Assembly: GCA_964497585.1 (NCBI GenBank)
Contig: CAZCDS010000005.1
Span: 1 to 64,000 of the forward strand
Source: CAZCDS01 sp964497585
Lineage (GTDB): Bacteria > Desulfobacterota > Desulfomonilia > Desulfomonilales > Desulfomonilaceae
Length of the DNA: 64,000 nt
Direction of reading: 5' to 3'
Both the position numbers and the translations under genes were made by a program. Each line of letters opens with the position of its first letter. Within the stretch, counting starts at the first letter, position 1. Below are positions 28,232-37,326 of this stretch, piece after piece. Under the pieces are notes generated by a model. It saw nothing but the letters and a program-made list of their open reading frames with translations. It ran no database searches and was not told the DNA's origin.

Positions 28232-30387
28232 ACCTGTCGTTCGCCCGGGGAATTACTTTCAAACTGACCATCGCGGTTCTGGGACTCACCTCGCTGATCT
28301 TTGTGGGGATCATCACGTACAGTCATGTGTACACACAGAGGATCATGTTGAAGCAGGCGGAGAAGAGCGCGCGAAACTTGGCCCTATCGGTGGCGTGGCG
28401 GATTGAACAGGAATTCCGATCGGTGGCCAAGGTACCTGAAGGGTTGGCGCATTACCTTGAGATTCGCCCCTGTCGCGACCGTGAGATGCTGTTGAGTCTG
28501 CTGCGAAGCACGGTGTCGGAGAATCATGAGATATTCGGCGCGGCCGTGGCGTACGAGCCGTACGCGTTCAGCCGTGAGCAGCGGTACTTCGCGCCCTACT
28601 ACTACAAGGAGGGCACTCGTCTACGATTCGTGGAACTCTCAAAATCGTACGACTACGCCCAGAGAGACTGGTTCCATATCCCCGAGGTCCTGCGAGCCCC
28701 AGTCTGGACACAGCCCTATTACGACGTGGGAGGTGGCAATATCCTGATGGTGACCTATTCGGTCCCATTCTTCCACGTGTCTGCTGACGGTTCACAGGAG
28801 AACGTCCGTGGCATCGTGACCTCGGACATCTCACTTGAGTGGCTCACCGAGGTCGTTTCATCGATAAAGATAGGCGAAACGGGGCAGTGTTTCATTCTAT
28901 CGGATGTGGGCAAGTTCGTCACAACTCCTGACAAGAACATCATCATGAGGGAGTCCATTTTCAGCCTGGCCGAGGAACGCGGGGAGCCTAGGCTACGCAA
29001 GATCGGACGAGCGATGATCACAGGAAAGGCGGGATTCGTGGACCTCGGCACTGATTTGACCGGCCGCGATTCTTATCTCGCGTACGCCCGCATACCCACA
29101 ACGGGCTGGTCTCTCGGAACCGTCTACCCGAAGGATGAGCTGTTCGCGGATGTCAGGAGACTGCATAGAAGGACTCTTATTCTTGCTGTCGCAGGTGTTC
29201 TTGCCCTTCTGCTGGCGGCAGTGGTGGTGGCCAAGTCGATTGCACGGCCCCTCCGCCGGATGGCCGGGGCCGCGGTCCGAGTCGGTGCCGGCGACCTCGA
29301 GATCGACCTGACCGACATCCGTTCCCGTGACGAAGTGGGCCAACTGGCTCAGGCTTTCATGCGGATGACCGAGGGGCTCAAAGAACGGGATTTCATTCGG
29401 GACACCTTCGGCCGGTACCTGACCCGTGAGGTCGTGGAACGGCTGCTGGAATCCGAAGACGGACTCAAGCTGGGTGGGCAGAGCAGGGAGATCTCCATGC
29501 TCATGTCCGATCTGAGAGGCTTCACCTCGCTCGCGTCCCGCATGTCCGCGGAGCGGGTCATCGAGATCCTGAACCGCTATTTGGGAGAGATGCTCGACAT
29601 CCTCATCGACCACCGGGGGACCGTAGACGAAATCATCGGTGACGGCATACTCGCCTTCTTTGGCGCACCCGAGGCGATGGAAGACCATCGTGCGCGGGCT
29701 GTAGCCTGCGCCCTGAAGATGCAGGTCGCCATGGACGAGATCAACGCGATCAACGAAGAGGAGGGCCTGCCCTATCTGGAAATGGGCATTGCAGTGAACA
29801 CCGGAGAGGTTGTGGTCGGAAATATCGGGTCGGAAAGGCGAGCCAAGTATGGCGCAGTAGGCTCCCAGGTTAACTTCACCGGGCGCATGGAATCCTATAC
29901 GGTCGGAGGTCAGGTGCTCGTCAGCCAATCCACGTACGAGCCGATCGCCGACCTCCTCGACGTTGATGAGGTTATCAGGGTCCATATGAAGGGGATGCCC
30001 CACGGCGTTACTCTCTACGACGTCAAGGGTATTAGAGGGCCGCACGCGGTCGCGCTGAAAAAGCGGGAAGTGACGCTCGTCCCACTGAAGGAAGGCATCG
30101 AGGTCAAACTCTATCGACTCGATGAGAAGATCGTCAAAGGATCTGAGATCGCCGGCCGAATCACCCATGTTTCCCCCTTCTCCGCTCGAGTAGCGCTGCC
30201 CGTCGAGATAAAACGGTGGGAAAACGTGCGCATGGTCGTGGTTAGCAAGAACGTCGACACAGGTGACAGCGAGATTTACGGAAAAGTCGTCTCCGTGGAC
30301 CAGGATAGAACGGATTTCGAGGTTCTCATTCGCATCACCTCCACCTCGCCCCAGGTCCGCAAGATGTTCAGAGAGGTAGGAAGCTAG
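28228..30387 (+). CDS. Membrane-bound class III nucleotide cyclase with dCache sensor and HAMP
   Basis: 719 residues. The ATG overlaps the stop of the binding-protein gene. Transmembrane segments at about 10-30 and 316-338 enclose a periplasmic dCache-like sensor (SYDYAQRDWFH, GYSL-like TTGWSLGTVYP near 290-301). HAMP about 337-390, then FGRYLTREVVERLL, then the cyclase domain about 418-600 with both metal Asp residues (MSDLRGFT, D428; IIGDGILAFFG, D472) and the catalytic Asn549 and Arg553. The residue that is Lys in most adenylate cyclases is Glu468, so cAMP versus cGMP is open. The last 95 residues look like a PilZ-type beta barrel (EIAGRITHVSPFSARVALP) but lack the RxxxR motif. Catalytically intact by motif. 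Confidence 0.9.
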   Translation: MNLSFARGITFKLTIAVLGLTSLIFVGIITYSHVYTQRIMLKQAEKSARNLALSVAWRIEQEFRSVAKVPEGLAHYLEIRPCRDREMLLSLLRSTVSENHEIFGAAVAYEPYAFSREQRYFAPYYYKEGTRLRFVELSKSYDYAQRDWFHIPEVLRAPVWTQPYYDVGGGNILMVTYSVPFFHVSADGSQENVRGIVTSDISLEWLTEVVSSIKIGETGQCFILSDVGKFVTTPDKNIIMRESIFSLAEERGEPRLRKIGRAMITGKAGFVDLGTDLTGRDSYLAYARIPTTGWSLGTVYPKDELFADVRRLHRRTLILAVAGVLALLLAAVVVAKSIARPLRRMAGAAVRVGAGDLEIDLTDIRSRDEVGQLAQAFMRMTEGLKERDFIRDTFGRYLTREVVERLLESEDGLKLGGQSREISMLMSDLRGFTSLASRMSAERVIEILNRYLGEMLDILIDHRGTVDEIIGDGILAFFGAPEAMEDHRARAVACALKMQVAMDEINAINEEEGLPYLEMGIAVNTGEVVVGNIGSERRAKYGAVGSQVNFTGRMESYTVGGQVLVSQSTYEPIADLLDVDEVIRVHMKGMPHGVTLYDVKGIRGPHAVALKKREVTLVPLKEGIEVKLYRLDEKIVKGSEIAGRITHVSPFSARVALPVEIKRWENVRMVVVSKNVDTGDSEIYGKVVSVDQDRTDFEVLIRITSTSPQVRKMFREVGS

Positions 30388-30469
30388 CGCAGGGCCCGCG
30401 TGTGACACTAGGCAGACAAAAGGGACGGTTCAAAGCCTGGCTCCAGACTCTCCGGCGCTCTTTTCCACT

Positions 30470-31273
30470 CTACCGACCGTGGGTGTCTACTACCTTTTCA
30501 AACATCCTCACAAGTCCCACCCCAAGTGTGAAGACGGATTCGATGCTTATGTTGTTCTCGGCACTACTGTCTACGAATGCCCTGAGCGTAGACTCGATAC
30601 CGTCTTCCTGCTTCCAGTAAGAGACGAGCATCGGAACCTTCGGCAGTGGATAGAGAGCAACAGACACGTCCGCGCCGACAGGAAAGGCGACTGGTCTTCC
30701 GCTAAATATGTGGATCATGTTCTCGAACAGCTCCGGATGGGTATCCGCAATCCGCTTGAGGGGCTGTTCGAACTGATCGGCAAAAAGGGGGCCCCAACTC
30801 ACGCCATCTCTCAACTCACGGAAAGGTATCCATTCTCTCGTAAGAGATTGTCCCGAACAGGAAACGACATAGTCCAGCAACGGTACGGTTACGTAGGCGT
30901 GGACGTGAACATCAGACGTAATGGTTCCATCCGGACAAACGGTGAAGTCCTTGCCGAGACATTTGATCACCAGGTTCTCACCGGAAAGAGTCGCGCCCAA
31001 TCTCTCCGCCGAGGATGAAAAGTGGACGTCGGCCACTTCTCGCTTCAGGGGTTCAACAGCTTTTTCATATTCCCGTTCCAACTCCTTCCAATTCGGAGAT
31101 TGCCTTTCAAATCGCTCAATTGTCGTGCGGTCGACATAGGGGCAGTCTCCCAGTCGCCTCTCACCTTTGAATACCGCGACGGCAAAAGCCAAACATGACG
31201 GAACAAGACACTCTCTGCAATTGGTCCCGGGGAGTTGGCGGAATATTGCCAACGCATTATTCACATGAGACAT
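30470..31273 (-). CDS. DUF3786 protein with N-terminal iron-sulfur domain
   Basis: About 267 residues from the ATG with AGGA seven bases upstream; a TTG two codons before is the longest frame. Near residues 15-45 it has LPGTNCRECLVPSCLAFA followed by LGDCPYV, the four-Cys 4Fe-4S motif (C-x2-C-x4-C-x15-C) known from corrinoid iron-sulfur proteins and reductase complexes. The rest matches the DUF3786 domain typical of anaerobes (LKCLGKDFTVCPDGTI-like and YPLPKVPMLVSYWKQED). Function unknown; a redox or corrinoid-linked role is inferred. It follows moaC by 44 bases on the same strand. Confidence 0.82.
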   Translation of the reverse strand: MSHVNNALAIFRQLPGTNCRECLVPSCLAFAVAVFKGERRLGDCPYVDRTTIERFERQSPNWKELEREYEKAVEPLKREVADVHFSSSAERLGATLSGENLVIKCLGKDFTVCPDGTITSDVHVHAYVTVPLLDYVVSCSGQSLTREWIPFRELRDGVSWGPLFADQFEQPLKRIADTHPELFENMIHIFSGRPVAFPVGADVSVALYPLPKVPMLVSYWKQEDGIESTLRAFVDSSAENNISIESVFTLGVGLVRMFEKVVDTHGR

Positions 31274-31317
31274 ACGCAATTCCTGCCACTGGTCTGTTCT
31301 TCGAAACGAGTCAGTGG

Positions 31318-31800
31318 CTAGCTTTCATCTCTGACAAAATGACCCGACCTGCCGCCGGATTTCTCCATGAGGCGTATATCGGAAATGACCATCTCCCGAT
31401 CGACCGCCTTGCACATGTCGTAGATGGTCAGCGCTGCGCAGGCAACCGCGGTGAGCGCTTCCATCTCCACGCCGGTTCTTCCGGTAACCTTCGCGGTGGC
31501 TTCGATCTCTATGAGCGACCGTTCCTTGTCGGGAAAGAACTCTACCTGGACTTGGTTCAGGGGCAACGGATGGCACAACGGTATGATGTCGGGAGTCTTC
31601 TTTGCGCCGGTGATGCCCGCTATTCGAGCGACTCCCATCACGTCTCCCTTTTTTGCCCTACCCTCGAGGATGAGTTCCAGCGTCTCGGCTTTCATGCGAA
31701 CCGCGCCCCGCGCGACAGCCTCTCGTACGGTGACCTCTTTCTCGCCCACGTCGACCATTCTTGCTTTGCCGTTCTCATCGAGGTGGGTGAATTCCTTCAT
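31318..31800 (-). CDS. moaC: Cyclic pyranopterin monophosphate synthase MoaC
   Basis: 160 residues, the normal length. It converts the cyclic GTP intermediate made by MoaA into cyclic pyranopterin monophosphate in molybdenum cofactor synthesis. Diagnostic blocks are KKGDVMGVARIAGI (with the catalytic Lys), IPLCHPLPL, KVTGRTGVEMEALTAV and DMCKAVDREM (with the catalytic Asp). The start is fixed by AGGAG between the hisD stop and the ATG, 13 bases apart. A longer frame into hisD exists but is not used. Partner of hisD in one operon; the rest of the Moco pathway is not in the window. Confidence 0.96.
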   Translation of the reverse strand: MKEFTHLDENGKARMVDVGEKEVTVREAVARGAVRMKAETLELILEGRAKKGDVMGVARIAGITGAKKTPDIIPLCHPLPLNQVQVEFFPDKERSLIEIEATAKVTGRTGVEMEALTAVACAALTIYDMCKAVDREMVISDIRLMEKSGGRSGHFVRDES

Positions 31801-31813
31801 GGCGTTTTCTCCT

Positions 31814-33124
31814 CTATGCATCCGGATCGAGCCTGTGCGCGAGCGCGCCCGCGTGAGCTGCAAATCCTTCGTACTGGGCAAGAACCAGCGTCTTGGGTGC
31901 GAGGCTCCGGAATCCTTCCTCTGATACGAGAGAATAGGACATGCGGCGGGTGAAGTCCCGTACCGACAGGGCCGACCAGGTCCGCGCAAAGCGTGATGTG
32001 GGCAGGATCGCATTAGGTCCGATGGAGTAGTTCGCCAACGTGCCTGGCGTGAAAGCCCCTAGGAGGGCTTCTCCAGCGAACCTTACCTTCTCCAGAACCG
32101 CTTTCGGATCGGCGGTGAGAATCTGGAGGTGTTCGGGCGCAAAGTCGTTGATGAACTCCAATGCGCTCTCAAGATCGGGTGCCAGGACGATTCCTCCGCT
32201 CGTGGAGAAGACCGATTCGCAGAATGATCGTCGCTCTTCGGGCAGTTGTGCGACGAGTTCCGGAATGAGCGACAGGGCCTCTTCAGCCATCTTGCGACTT
32301 GTCGTGACGAGGAACGCGGATGAGTCCGGACCGTGCTCCGCCTCAATGAGCAGGTCCGTCACCGAGGTCCGCGCCGGAATCGAATCGTCGGCCAGGACTA
32401 TGGCCTCACTCGGACCCGCGGGCAAACCCGTATCCACTTCGGTGGAAAGGAGTTGCTTGGCCGCAAGCACGTACCCCGAGCCGGGCCCCACGATCTTATC
32501 CACTGGGCGAACAGTTTGCGTGCCGCAGGCAAGTGCGGCCACCGCTTGGACTCCCCCGAGCGCGTAGACTTCTTCAAGACCGATGATTCCGGCCGCGGCA
32601 AGGGTCGCCCGGTCGGCCTTGCCGTCGGAATCGGGTGGAGTAGCCACGACGATGCGTTCCACGCCGGCTACCTTCGCGGGGACGCCCGACATCATCATCA
32701 TCGAAGGAAAGGAACCCTTGCCCCGGGGAACGTACAGGCCCACAGATGAGAGCGGAACGACCCTTTCGCCTGCAAGGATCCCCGGAGAGATCTCTATCTC
32801 CCACTTCGGGAGTTCGACCTGCCGTTCGTGGAACGTACGAATGTTCGCTATAGAGACCTCCATGGCTTCCCGCAGATCGTCGGGTATCTCCCGAAGCGCT
32901 CGATCGATCTCCTCCGCGGGAACTCGAAAGGTGTCGGGGCTCATCTCAGCCCCGTCAAATCGTTTGGTCAAATCTCGGACAGCTTCGTCACCACGGGTAC
33001 GCACGTCGTCGATCAAAGGAGCCACCTGACCGATCAATTTAGTGAAATCGAGCCCTCCGCGCCTGTGAAGCGCCTCCACATCCGACGGGTCCATCCGAGC
33101 GAGATCGAAGACATTGACCCTCAT
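31814..33124 (-). CDS. hisD: Histidinol dehydrogenase
   Basis: 436 residues, full length. It performs the last two NAD-dependent oxidations of histidine synthesis, histidinol to histidine, in the cytoplasm with a zinc ion. Visible family blocks: VPLSSVGLYVPRGKGSFPS near 115-133, the cofactor-site DKIVGPGSGYV near 207-217, the zinc-side EAEHGPDSSAFL near 262-273, and NDFAPEHLQ near 325-333 with the acid/base Glu-His pair. No other his gene is nearby, so the histidine pathway is dispersed in this genome. It leads a hisD-moaC-DUF3786 operon. Confidence 0.96.
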   Translation of the reverse strand: MRVNVFDLARMDPSDVEALHRRGGLDFTKLIGQVAPLIDDVRTRGDEAVRDLTKRFDGAEMSPDTFRVPAEEIDRALREIPDDLREAMEVSIANIRTFHERQVELPKWEIEISPGILAGERVVPLSSVGLYVPRGKGSFPSMMMMSGVPAKVAGVERIVVATPPDSDGKADRATLAAAGIIGLEEVYALGGVQAVAALACGTQTVRPVDKIVGPGSGYVLAAKQLLSTEVDTGLPAGPSEAIVLADDSIPARTSVTDLLIEAEHGPDSSAFLVTTSRKMAEEALSLIPELVAQLPEERRSFCESVFSTSGGIVLAPDLESALEFINDFAPEHLQILTADPKAVLEKVRFAGEALLGAFTPGTLANYSIGPNAILPTSRFARTWSALSVRDFTRRMSYSLVSEEGFRSLAPKTLVLAQYEGFAAHAGALAHRLDPDA

Positions 33125-33341
33125 TCGCCACTCCCTTCACCGGAGAACCGGGCATGCGGCCGGTAATTCAATGCGTCTCGCAATCCTGACACGTACGCGT
33201 TCAGCGGTCAACCGCATAACAGTGCCGGACTCTGCCTGCCCAGGGCACGACATGGGGACCGGACTCTTTGAAAGACTGAGGATTTCGGATATTATCAGCG
33301 GAGACTTCATTCGGTGGACCTCAACGGGGTCACCCAGGAAC

Positions 33342-34259
33342 ATGCGTATGACACAATCTATCGACAAATCGGAACTGGACTTCTTCGTCGTCGCGCTGAA
33401 AGAGGAGGCGAGAAGGGCAATTTGGGACGTGCGTGCGAACGTTGACGCTGCAACGCTGATCGAGAGTGTGCTCAATGATCTGGAAGCCCTGGCCCCGCGA
33501 ACGGACGGAACCGAGGAGAGGACCGACGACGACATCCGGACCCAGATCAGACAACGCCTCATCAAAGCGGCCTATGCAACACGACCCTACTGCATTCGCT
33601 GCGGCACCTGCTGCACAAGAGGGAGCCCCACGCTGCTCCGGCAAGACATGGAGCTGTTCGTCAGGGATATTCTGGGACCGTCGCACGTTTTCACCGTGCG
33701 AAAAGATGAGGCGGCCTACTCCAACGTGACCGAAGGCCTCGCGCCTGCGGAAGAAGAGATGATCAAGATCCGCGAGAAACCGGACGGAAACGTCTGTATC
33801 TTCTACCGGGAAGGTGACAAGGAGTGCTCTATCTACGAATCGAGGCCGCTCCAGTGCAGGGCACAGGAATGCTGGAACCCCGATGCATATGAAGAGGTGG
33901 CCGCCGCGCCGCGCCTCTCACGTAGGAAGATCCTGCGGCAAGCTGCCGATCTCATGAGGATAATCGAACGCCACGAAGACCGGTGCTCGTACCAGGAGGT
34001 CGAGCGTGCAATCGCTCGACTCTCCGCGACCAAAGGACAGACGGTCGGAGAAATCATCGAGCTGCTGAGCTTTGACGAACATGTCCGCGACTTTGCCGCA
34101 GACCAATTTGGGCTCGACGAGGAATCTCTGGATTTCTTCTTCGGCCGACCTTTGAGGCAAACGATCGAAGCATACGGACTCAAAGTGGAGCGACAGCCGG
34201 ACGAGAGCCTGCTCCTGACCCCCATCGAGGTCCCGCAGGATGTCGCCGGCGAGAAATGA
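33342..34259 (+). CDS. YkgJ-type cysteine cluster protein
   Basis: About 305 residues from the ATG at 33342, which has AGGA close upstream; the frame is open further back to 33114, but that part overlaps the hisD start and looks non-coding. The core motif is CIRCGTCCTRGSP near 80-92, followed by CIFYREGDKECSIYESRP and QCRAQECWNP, the eight-Cys pattern of Fe-S or zinc-chelating YkgJ proteins. A leading helical region and a C-terminal 100 residues rich in charged residues are extra. Its metal and role are unknown; divergent from hisD. Confidence 0.8.
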   Translation: MRMTQSIDKSELDFFVVALKEEARRAIWDVRANVDAATLIESVLNDLEALAPRTDGTEERTDDDIRTQIRQRLIKAAYATRPYCIRCGTCCTRGSPTLLRQDMELFVRDILGPSHVFTVRKDEAAYSNVTEGLAPAEEEMIKIREKPDGNVCIFYREGDKECSIYESRPLQCRAQECWNPDAYEEVAAAPRLSRRKILRQAADLMRIIERHEDRCSYQEVERAIARLSATKGQTVGEIIELLSFDEHVRDFAADQFGLDEESLDFFFGRPLRQTIEAYGLKVERQPDESLLLTPIEVPQDVAGEK

Positions 34260-34468
34260 GCTCAGTCCAAATCCCCCACGTGCTTCGCTGCCAGTAGGGA
34301 CGGGTCTTTTGAGGGGGCCGAGGGTCCAGGAGAATGAGTAAGTAGGCGCGGCAGGCGGCGTCGATCTCTGATCGAGGCGGCCTCTCTACCTGCCCGAGAC
34401 TATGAAGTTCTTGGGAGTGCCGCGGCGAGGCGCTTTTCGCAAAAAAGCCCACCCCGGTCAGCTCTTGT

Positions 34469-36094
34469 CTAATGTTGATAGCGTAGCGACCTCGGGCCGA
34501 GCCTGCGAGGCTCGAAGGGATTAAATGCGTACCCCCGGCAGACAAATATCTCCCGTATCTCCGACCCGTGGTACATCACCGAGTAAGGCGGCAACCGCTC
34601 AACTCGTTTGAAATTCTCGTAAATCGTCATCAAGACCCGGGACGAGGGATCGAGGGGCCGGGGAGAAACGAAGAGAATGTTTTTTCCCTTGAGGTTGTCG
34701 TACGAGGGTTCCCAGACATCCCACTGGGTGGGTCGCCTCCAGGGCGCGAGATATCGAACGTGCGGGTGTCCCGGAACGTTGAATTCAAGCAGAGTGCATA
34801 ACTGGTAGCTGTCCGCAGCGATGACGTCTCCGGCCTCTCGCAGGTCCGCAACGTGCCTTCCCAGGCCGTCCCAACCGCGGGTCTCCCAGATGATGCGGTC
34901 GGCTTTACCGAGTCGTCGCTCGACGGACGCGGGGAGTAGACCGACCCACGCGTGAAGAACAATGACTACTACAGTCGCCACCGCGATGAGCGCGGCCCAT
35001 TGGAAATATCGGGGACCGAAGCGGCTCCGAACCCCCGCTCTATTCATGTTTCGGGGACGCGAAAGGAGTCCCGCGGTGAGGACCGCCGCGGAAGGATAGC
35101 CCATAACGGCCCAATTTGCTTCGACATGGGTTTTGAAGGCCATAAGTCCGAAAAGAAGAAGAGGGAAACTGAAGCAGAGAAGGAGCTGGTCAGCGGGTTG
35201 GGGCGCGGAGAAGTTTCGGGTCAGACCGGTCCCCAGCGCAACCAGCAGAGCCCAGTAGAAGAGCGGGGAAATAAAGAGGAATTGTGCAAGATTGTAACCG
35301 AGACCGTCACCCAGTCTCCGAAGGGACGAGACGTATCCCGAGCCGATGTACAAGACGTGATAGAGTGACGCCCAATCGTGCTGAACGTTCCACCAGAGAA
35401 TCGGCAGTGTGAAAGCGGCCGCGATGAGTGCTCCTAGCCACGGTTCCTTTCGACGGAGCCAAGTGCGGTAGTCTCGCGCCCACAACAGGAATATCAGGAT
35501 AGCCGGGACCACGAGCACGCCGGTATACTTGCTCAGGATAGAAAACCCTGCGGCGAGGCCCATCAAGTAGAACCACCAGGGATCCTGCGTCGAAACAAAC
35601 CGGGCCGTCGCCCACAGCGCGGCAATCCAAAAGAAGAGAAGCGCGCTGTCGTGAACCGCAGCGGATCCGCCCAACAAGGCTGCCGGCGTAAGATTGAGTC
35701 CGACCACGGCGAGGAGCGCCAGATACCGATTGCCGTAGAGTTCGACGCTCACCCGGTACAGAAGATATGCCGATGCCCCTGAGAGGATCAGGAAGGGAAA
35801 TCTCACGGAAAAGGGAGATGCATATCCGAACAGGGTCGTGGAAAGCCGAATGAGATACGCCACCATCCCTGAATTGTCAAAATAGGACCAGTCCAGGTTC
35901 CGTGACCATGACCAGTAACTGCATTCGTCCGGGATCAGATTCGTCCACGCGGATACGAAGGTCCGCCACAAAAAGATCGCGGTCAGGATTATCAAGAGAC
36001 GCCGGCCAGCAGGCCCCAACGCAGCCGCCTGACTACCGTTGTCACTCAGATTCGGCACACGCTGTCCCCAGGCGACAAGAGGAGCACTCGTCAC
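34469..36094 (-). CDS. GT39/ArnT-like membrane glycosyltransferase
   Basis: A 541-residue integral membrane protein. After TM1 it has IPDECSYWSWSRNLDWSYFD near 53-72, the Asp/Glu-bearing first periplasmic loop of the PMT and ArnT families, then about ten hydrophobic segments, and a soluble C-terminal domain of about 150 residues. Such enzymes move a sugar from a polyprenyl phosphate to lipid A, protein or another acceptor at the outer face of the inner membrane. The GTG start at 36094 makes it overlap the metal exporter gene by 53 bases; a TTG inside the frame (at ALGPAGRR) would remove the overlap. Confidence 0.85.
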   Translation of the reverse strand: MTSAPLVAWGQRVPNLSDNGSQAAALGPAGRRLLIILTAIFLWRTFVSAWTNLIPDECSYWSWSRNLDWSYFDNSGMVAYLIRLSTTLFGYASPFSVRFPFLILSGASAYLLYRVSVELYGNRYLALLAVVGLNLTPAALLGGSAAVHDSALLFFWIAALWATARFVSTQDPWWFYLMGLAAGFSILSKYTGVLVVPAILIFLLWARDYRTWLRRKEPWLGALIAAAFTLPILWWNVQHDWASLYHVLYIGSGYVSSLRRLGDGLGYNLAQFLFISPLFYWALLVALGTGLTRNFSAPQPADQLLLCFSFPLLLFGLMAFKTHVEANWAVMGYPSAAVLTAGLLSRPRNMNRAGVRSRFGPRYFQWAALIAVATVVVIVLHAWVGLLPASVERRLGKADRIIWETRGWDGLGRHVADLREAGDVIAADSYQLCTLLEFNVPGHPHVRYLAPWRRPTQWDVWEPSYDNLKGKNILFVSPRPLDPSSRVLMTIYENFKRVERLPPYSVMYHGSEIREIFVCRGYAFNPFEPRRLGPRSLRYQH

Positions 36095-36968
36095 GAGGTC
36101 TCATCTCGTGCGTGGACTCGATCTGGATCGTGGTATGGTCAATACCGAATTGTTCTTGCAGGACCCCGTTCAACCGGGTCAGCAGGGCATACCGATCAAA
36201 GCTCGGGTCGGACATTACCACGTGAGCTGAAAGCGCGGGCCGGTTGCTCGTGATGCTCCACACGTGAAGATCGTAGACGCAGCAAACTCCTTCCTGCGAA
36301 GCCAAAGACTCTTCCACCCTGCGCAGATCCACGTCGGACGGAACACCTTCCATGAGAATGAGGACTGATTCTTTGATGAGCCCCCAGGAAGAGTGGAGTA
36401 CGAGGAACCCGATCAGAATACTCACCAGAGGGTCAACCCAGTCCCGCCCTGTGAAAATGATGATGATCGCCGCCACGACGGCGCCAAGCGAGCCGAGCGC
36501 ATCACTTACGATGTGAAGGAATGCTCCCTTGATATTGAGGTTTTCGCTCCTCCCTTTGAAGAGCAATCCTGCCATGAGGAGGTTGACCGCCAGTCCGACT
36601 CCCGCAATAATAAACATCCCGGCGCCCTTAACCTGACTCGGCTCGTAGAACCTGTGAACGGCCTCGTAGAAGATGACCCCGACTATTGCCCAGAGCGCCA
36701 CGCCGTTGATGAGAGCGGCCAAGATCTCGGAACGTCTGAATCCGAAAGTGAGCCGGTCCGTAGGAGACCGCTTGCCTATCCGAAGGGCTATCCACGATAG
36801 GCCCAGCGCCATCACGTCTGAGAACATGTGGCCGGCGTCGGCCAGGAGGGCGAGTGAATTAAAAGCCAGCCCTCCGACAGCCTCGACGACCATGTACCCG
36901 GCCGTGATAAAGACCACGATGCCAAGGCGCGTCTCGGAACCGTGATTATCGGGCGAATGATTGTGCAT
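36042..36968 (-). CDS. Cation diffusion facilitator (Zn/Co/Cd exporter, CzcD/ZitB type)
   Basis: About 308 residues from an ATG preceded by GGGAAG; a GTG 14 codons earlier is open. A His-rich N-terminus (MHNHSPDNHGSE) is followed by six transmembrane helices. The two transport-site motifs are LADAGHMFSDV in TM2 (HxxxD) and HIVSDALGSLG in TM5 (HxxxD), the pattern for Zn2+/H+ antiport. The cytoplasmic ferredoxin-like domain carries VYDLHVWSITSNRPALSAHV near 250-270. It would export zinc or related divalent ions from the cytoplasm. Its 3' end overlaps the membrane transferase gene, suggesting one transcript. Confidence 0.93.
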   Translation of the reverse strand: MHNHSPDNHGSETRLGIVVFITAGYMVVEAVGGLAFNSLALLADAGHMFSDVMALGLSWIALRIGKRSPTDRLTFGFRRSEILAALINGVALWAIVGVIFYEAVHRFYEPSQVKGAGMFIIAGVGLAVNLLMAGLLFKGRSENLNIKGAFLHIVSDALGSLGAVVAAIIIIFTGRDWVDPLVSILIGFLVLHSSWGLIKESVLILMEGVPSDVDLRRVEESLASQEGVCCVYDLHVWSITSNRPALSAHVVMSDPSFDRYALLTRLNGVLQEQFGIDHTTIQIESTHEMRPRDECSSCRLGTACAESE

Positions 36969-37258
36969 GTCTTCCCTGTTTCCGTTTTCCTCCTCTACCC
37001 GACGTCCCAACGCCGTACCACACTACCCAGCATAACATACTCAAAGCCGGACCGTGAACCCCGAGGAGCGACGGTTGAATTCGCCCTCGTCGCGTCTCTG
37101 ACGAGACGCTCGGAGCCTGCCCGAAAGACCGACTCGATAGGAAATTCCAGTCCGCGTCGAACGGAAGCTTCGGAGCGGCGCCGGCCTTGGTTCGTCGCCA
37201 TAGGACCCCTGGAAGAGGAATCTGCTTTATCGGTTCTTGCGAATCCCCATTAGTGCTT

Positions 37259-37286
37259 TTGAACCGACGGCGTCTGTGTCTATATT
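37259..37286 (+). promoter_or_regulatory. Promoter-like element upstream of mntP
   Basis: TTGAAC at 37259-37264 and TATATT at 37281-37286 with a 16-base spacer. Transcription would begin near 37293, which lies after the ATG at 37237 that opens the longest frame and before the GTG at 37327. This favours the shorter MntP. No yybP-ykoY manganese riboswitch could be recognised in the short leader. Confidence 0.4.
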
Positions 37287-37326
37287 ACCTATATTAAGCA
37301 CGAGGACGGGTACTCTTCAACAGCTT

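Noticed and set aside
28993..30408. Long minus-strand open frame (471 codons) opposite the cyclase gene
   Set aside because: It is the complement of a gene with complete cyclase motifs; composition is a reverse-frame shadow, with no ribosome site or motif.
34432..34448. GCTTTT/AAAAGC hairpin between convergent genes as a terminator
   Set aside because: The stem is short and AT-rich, and no T-run follows on either strand.
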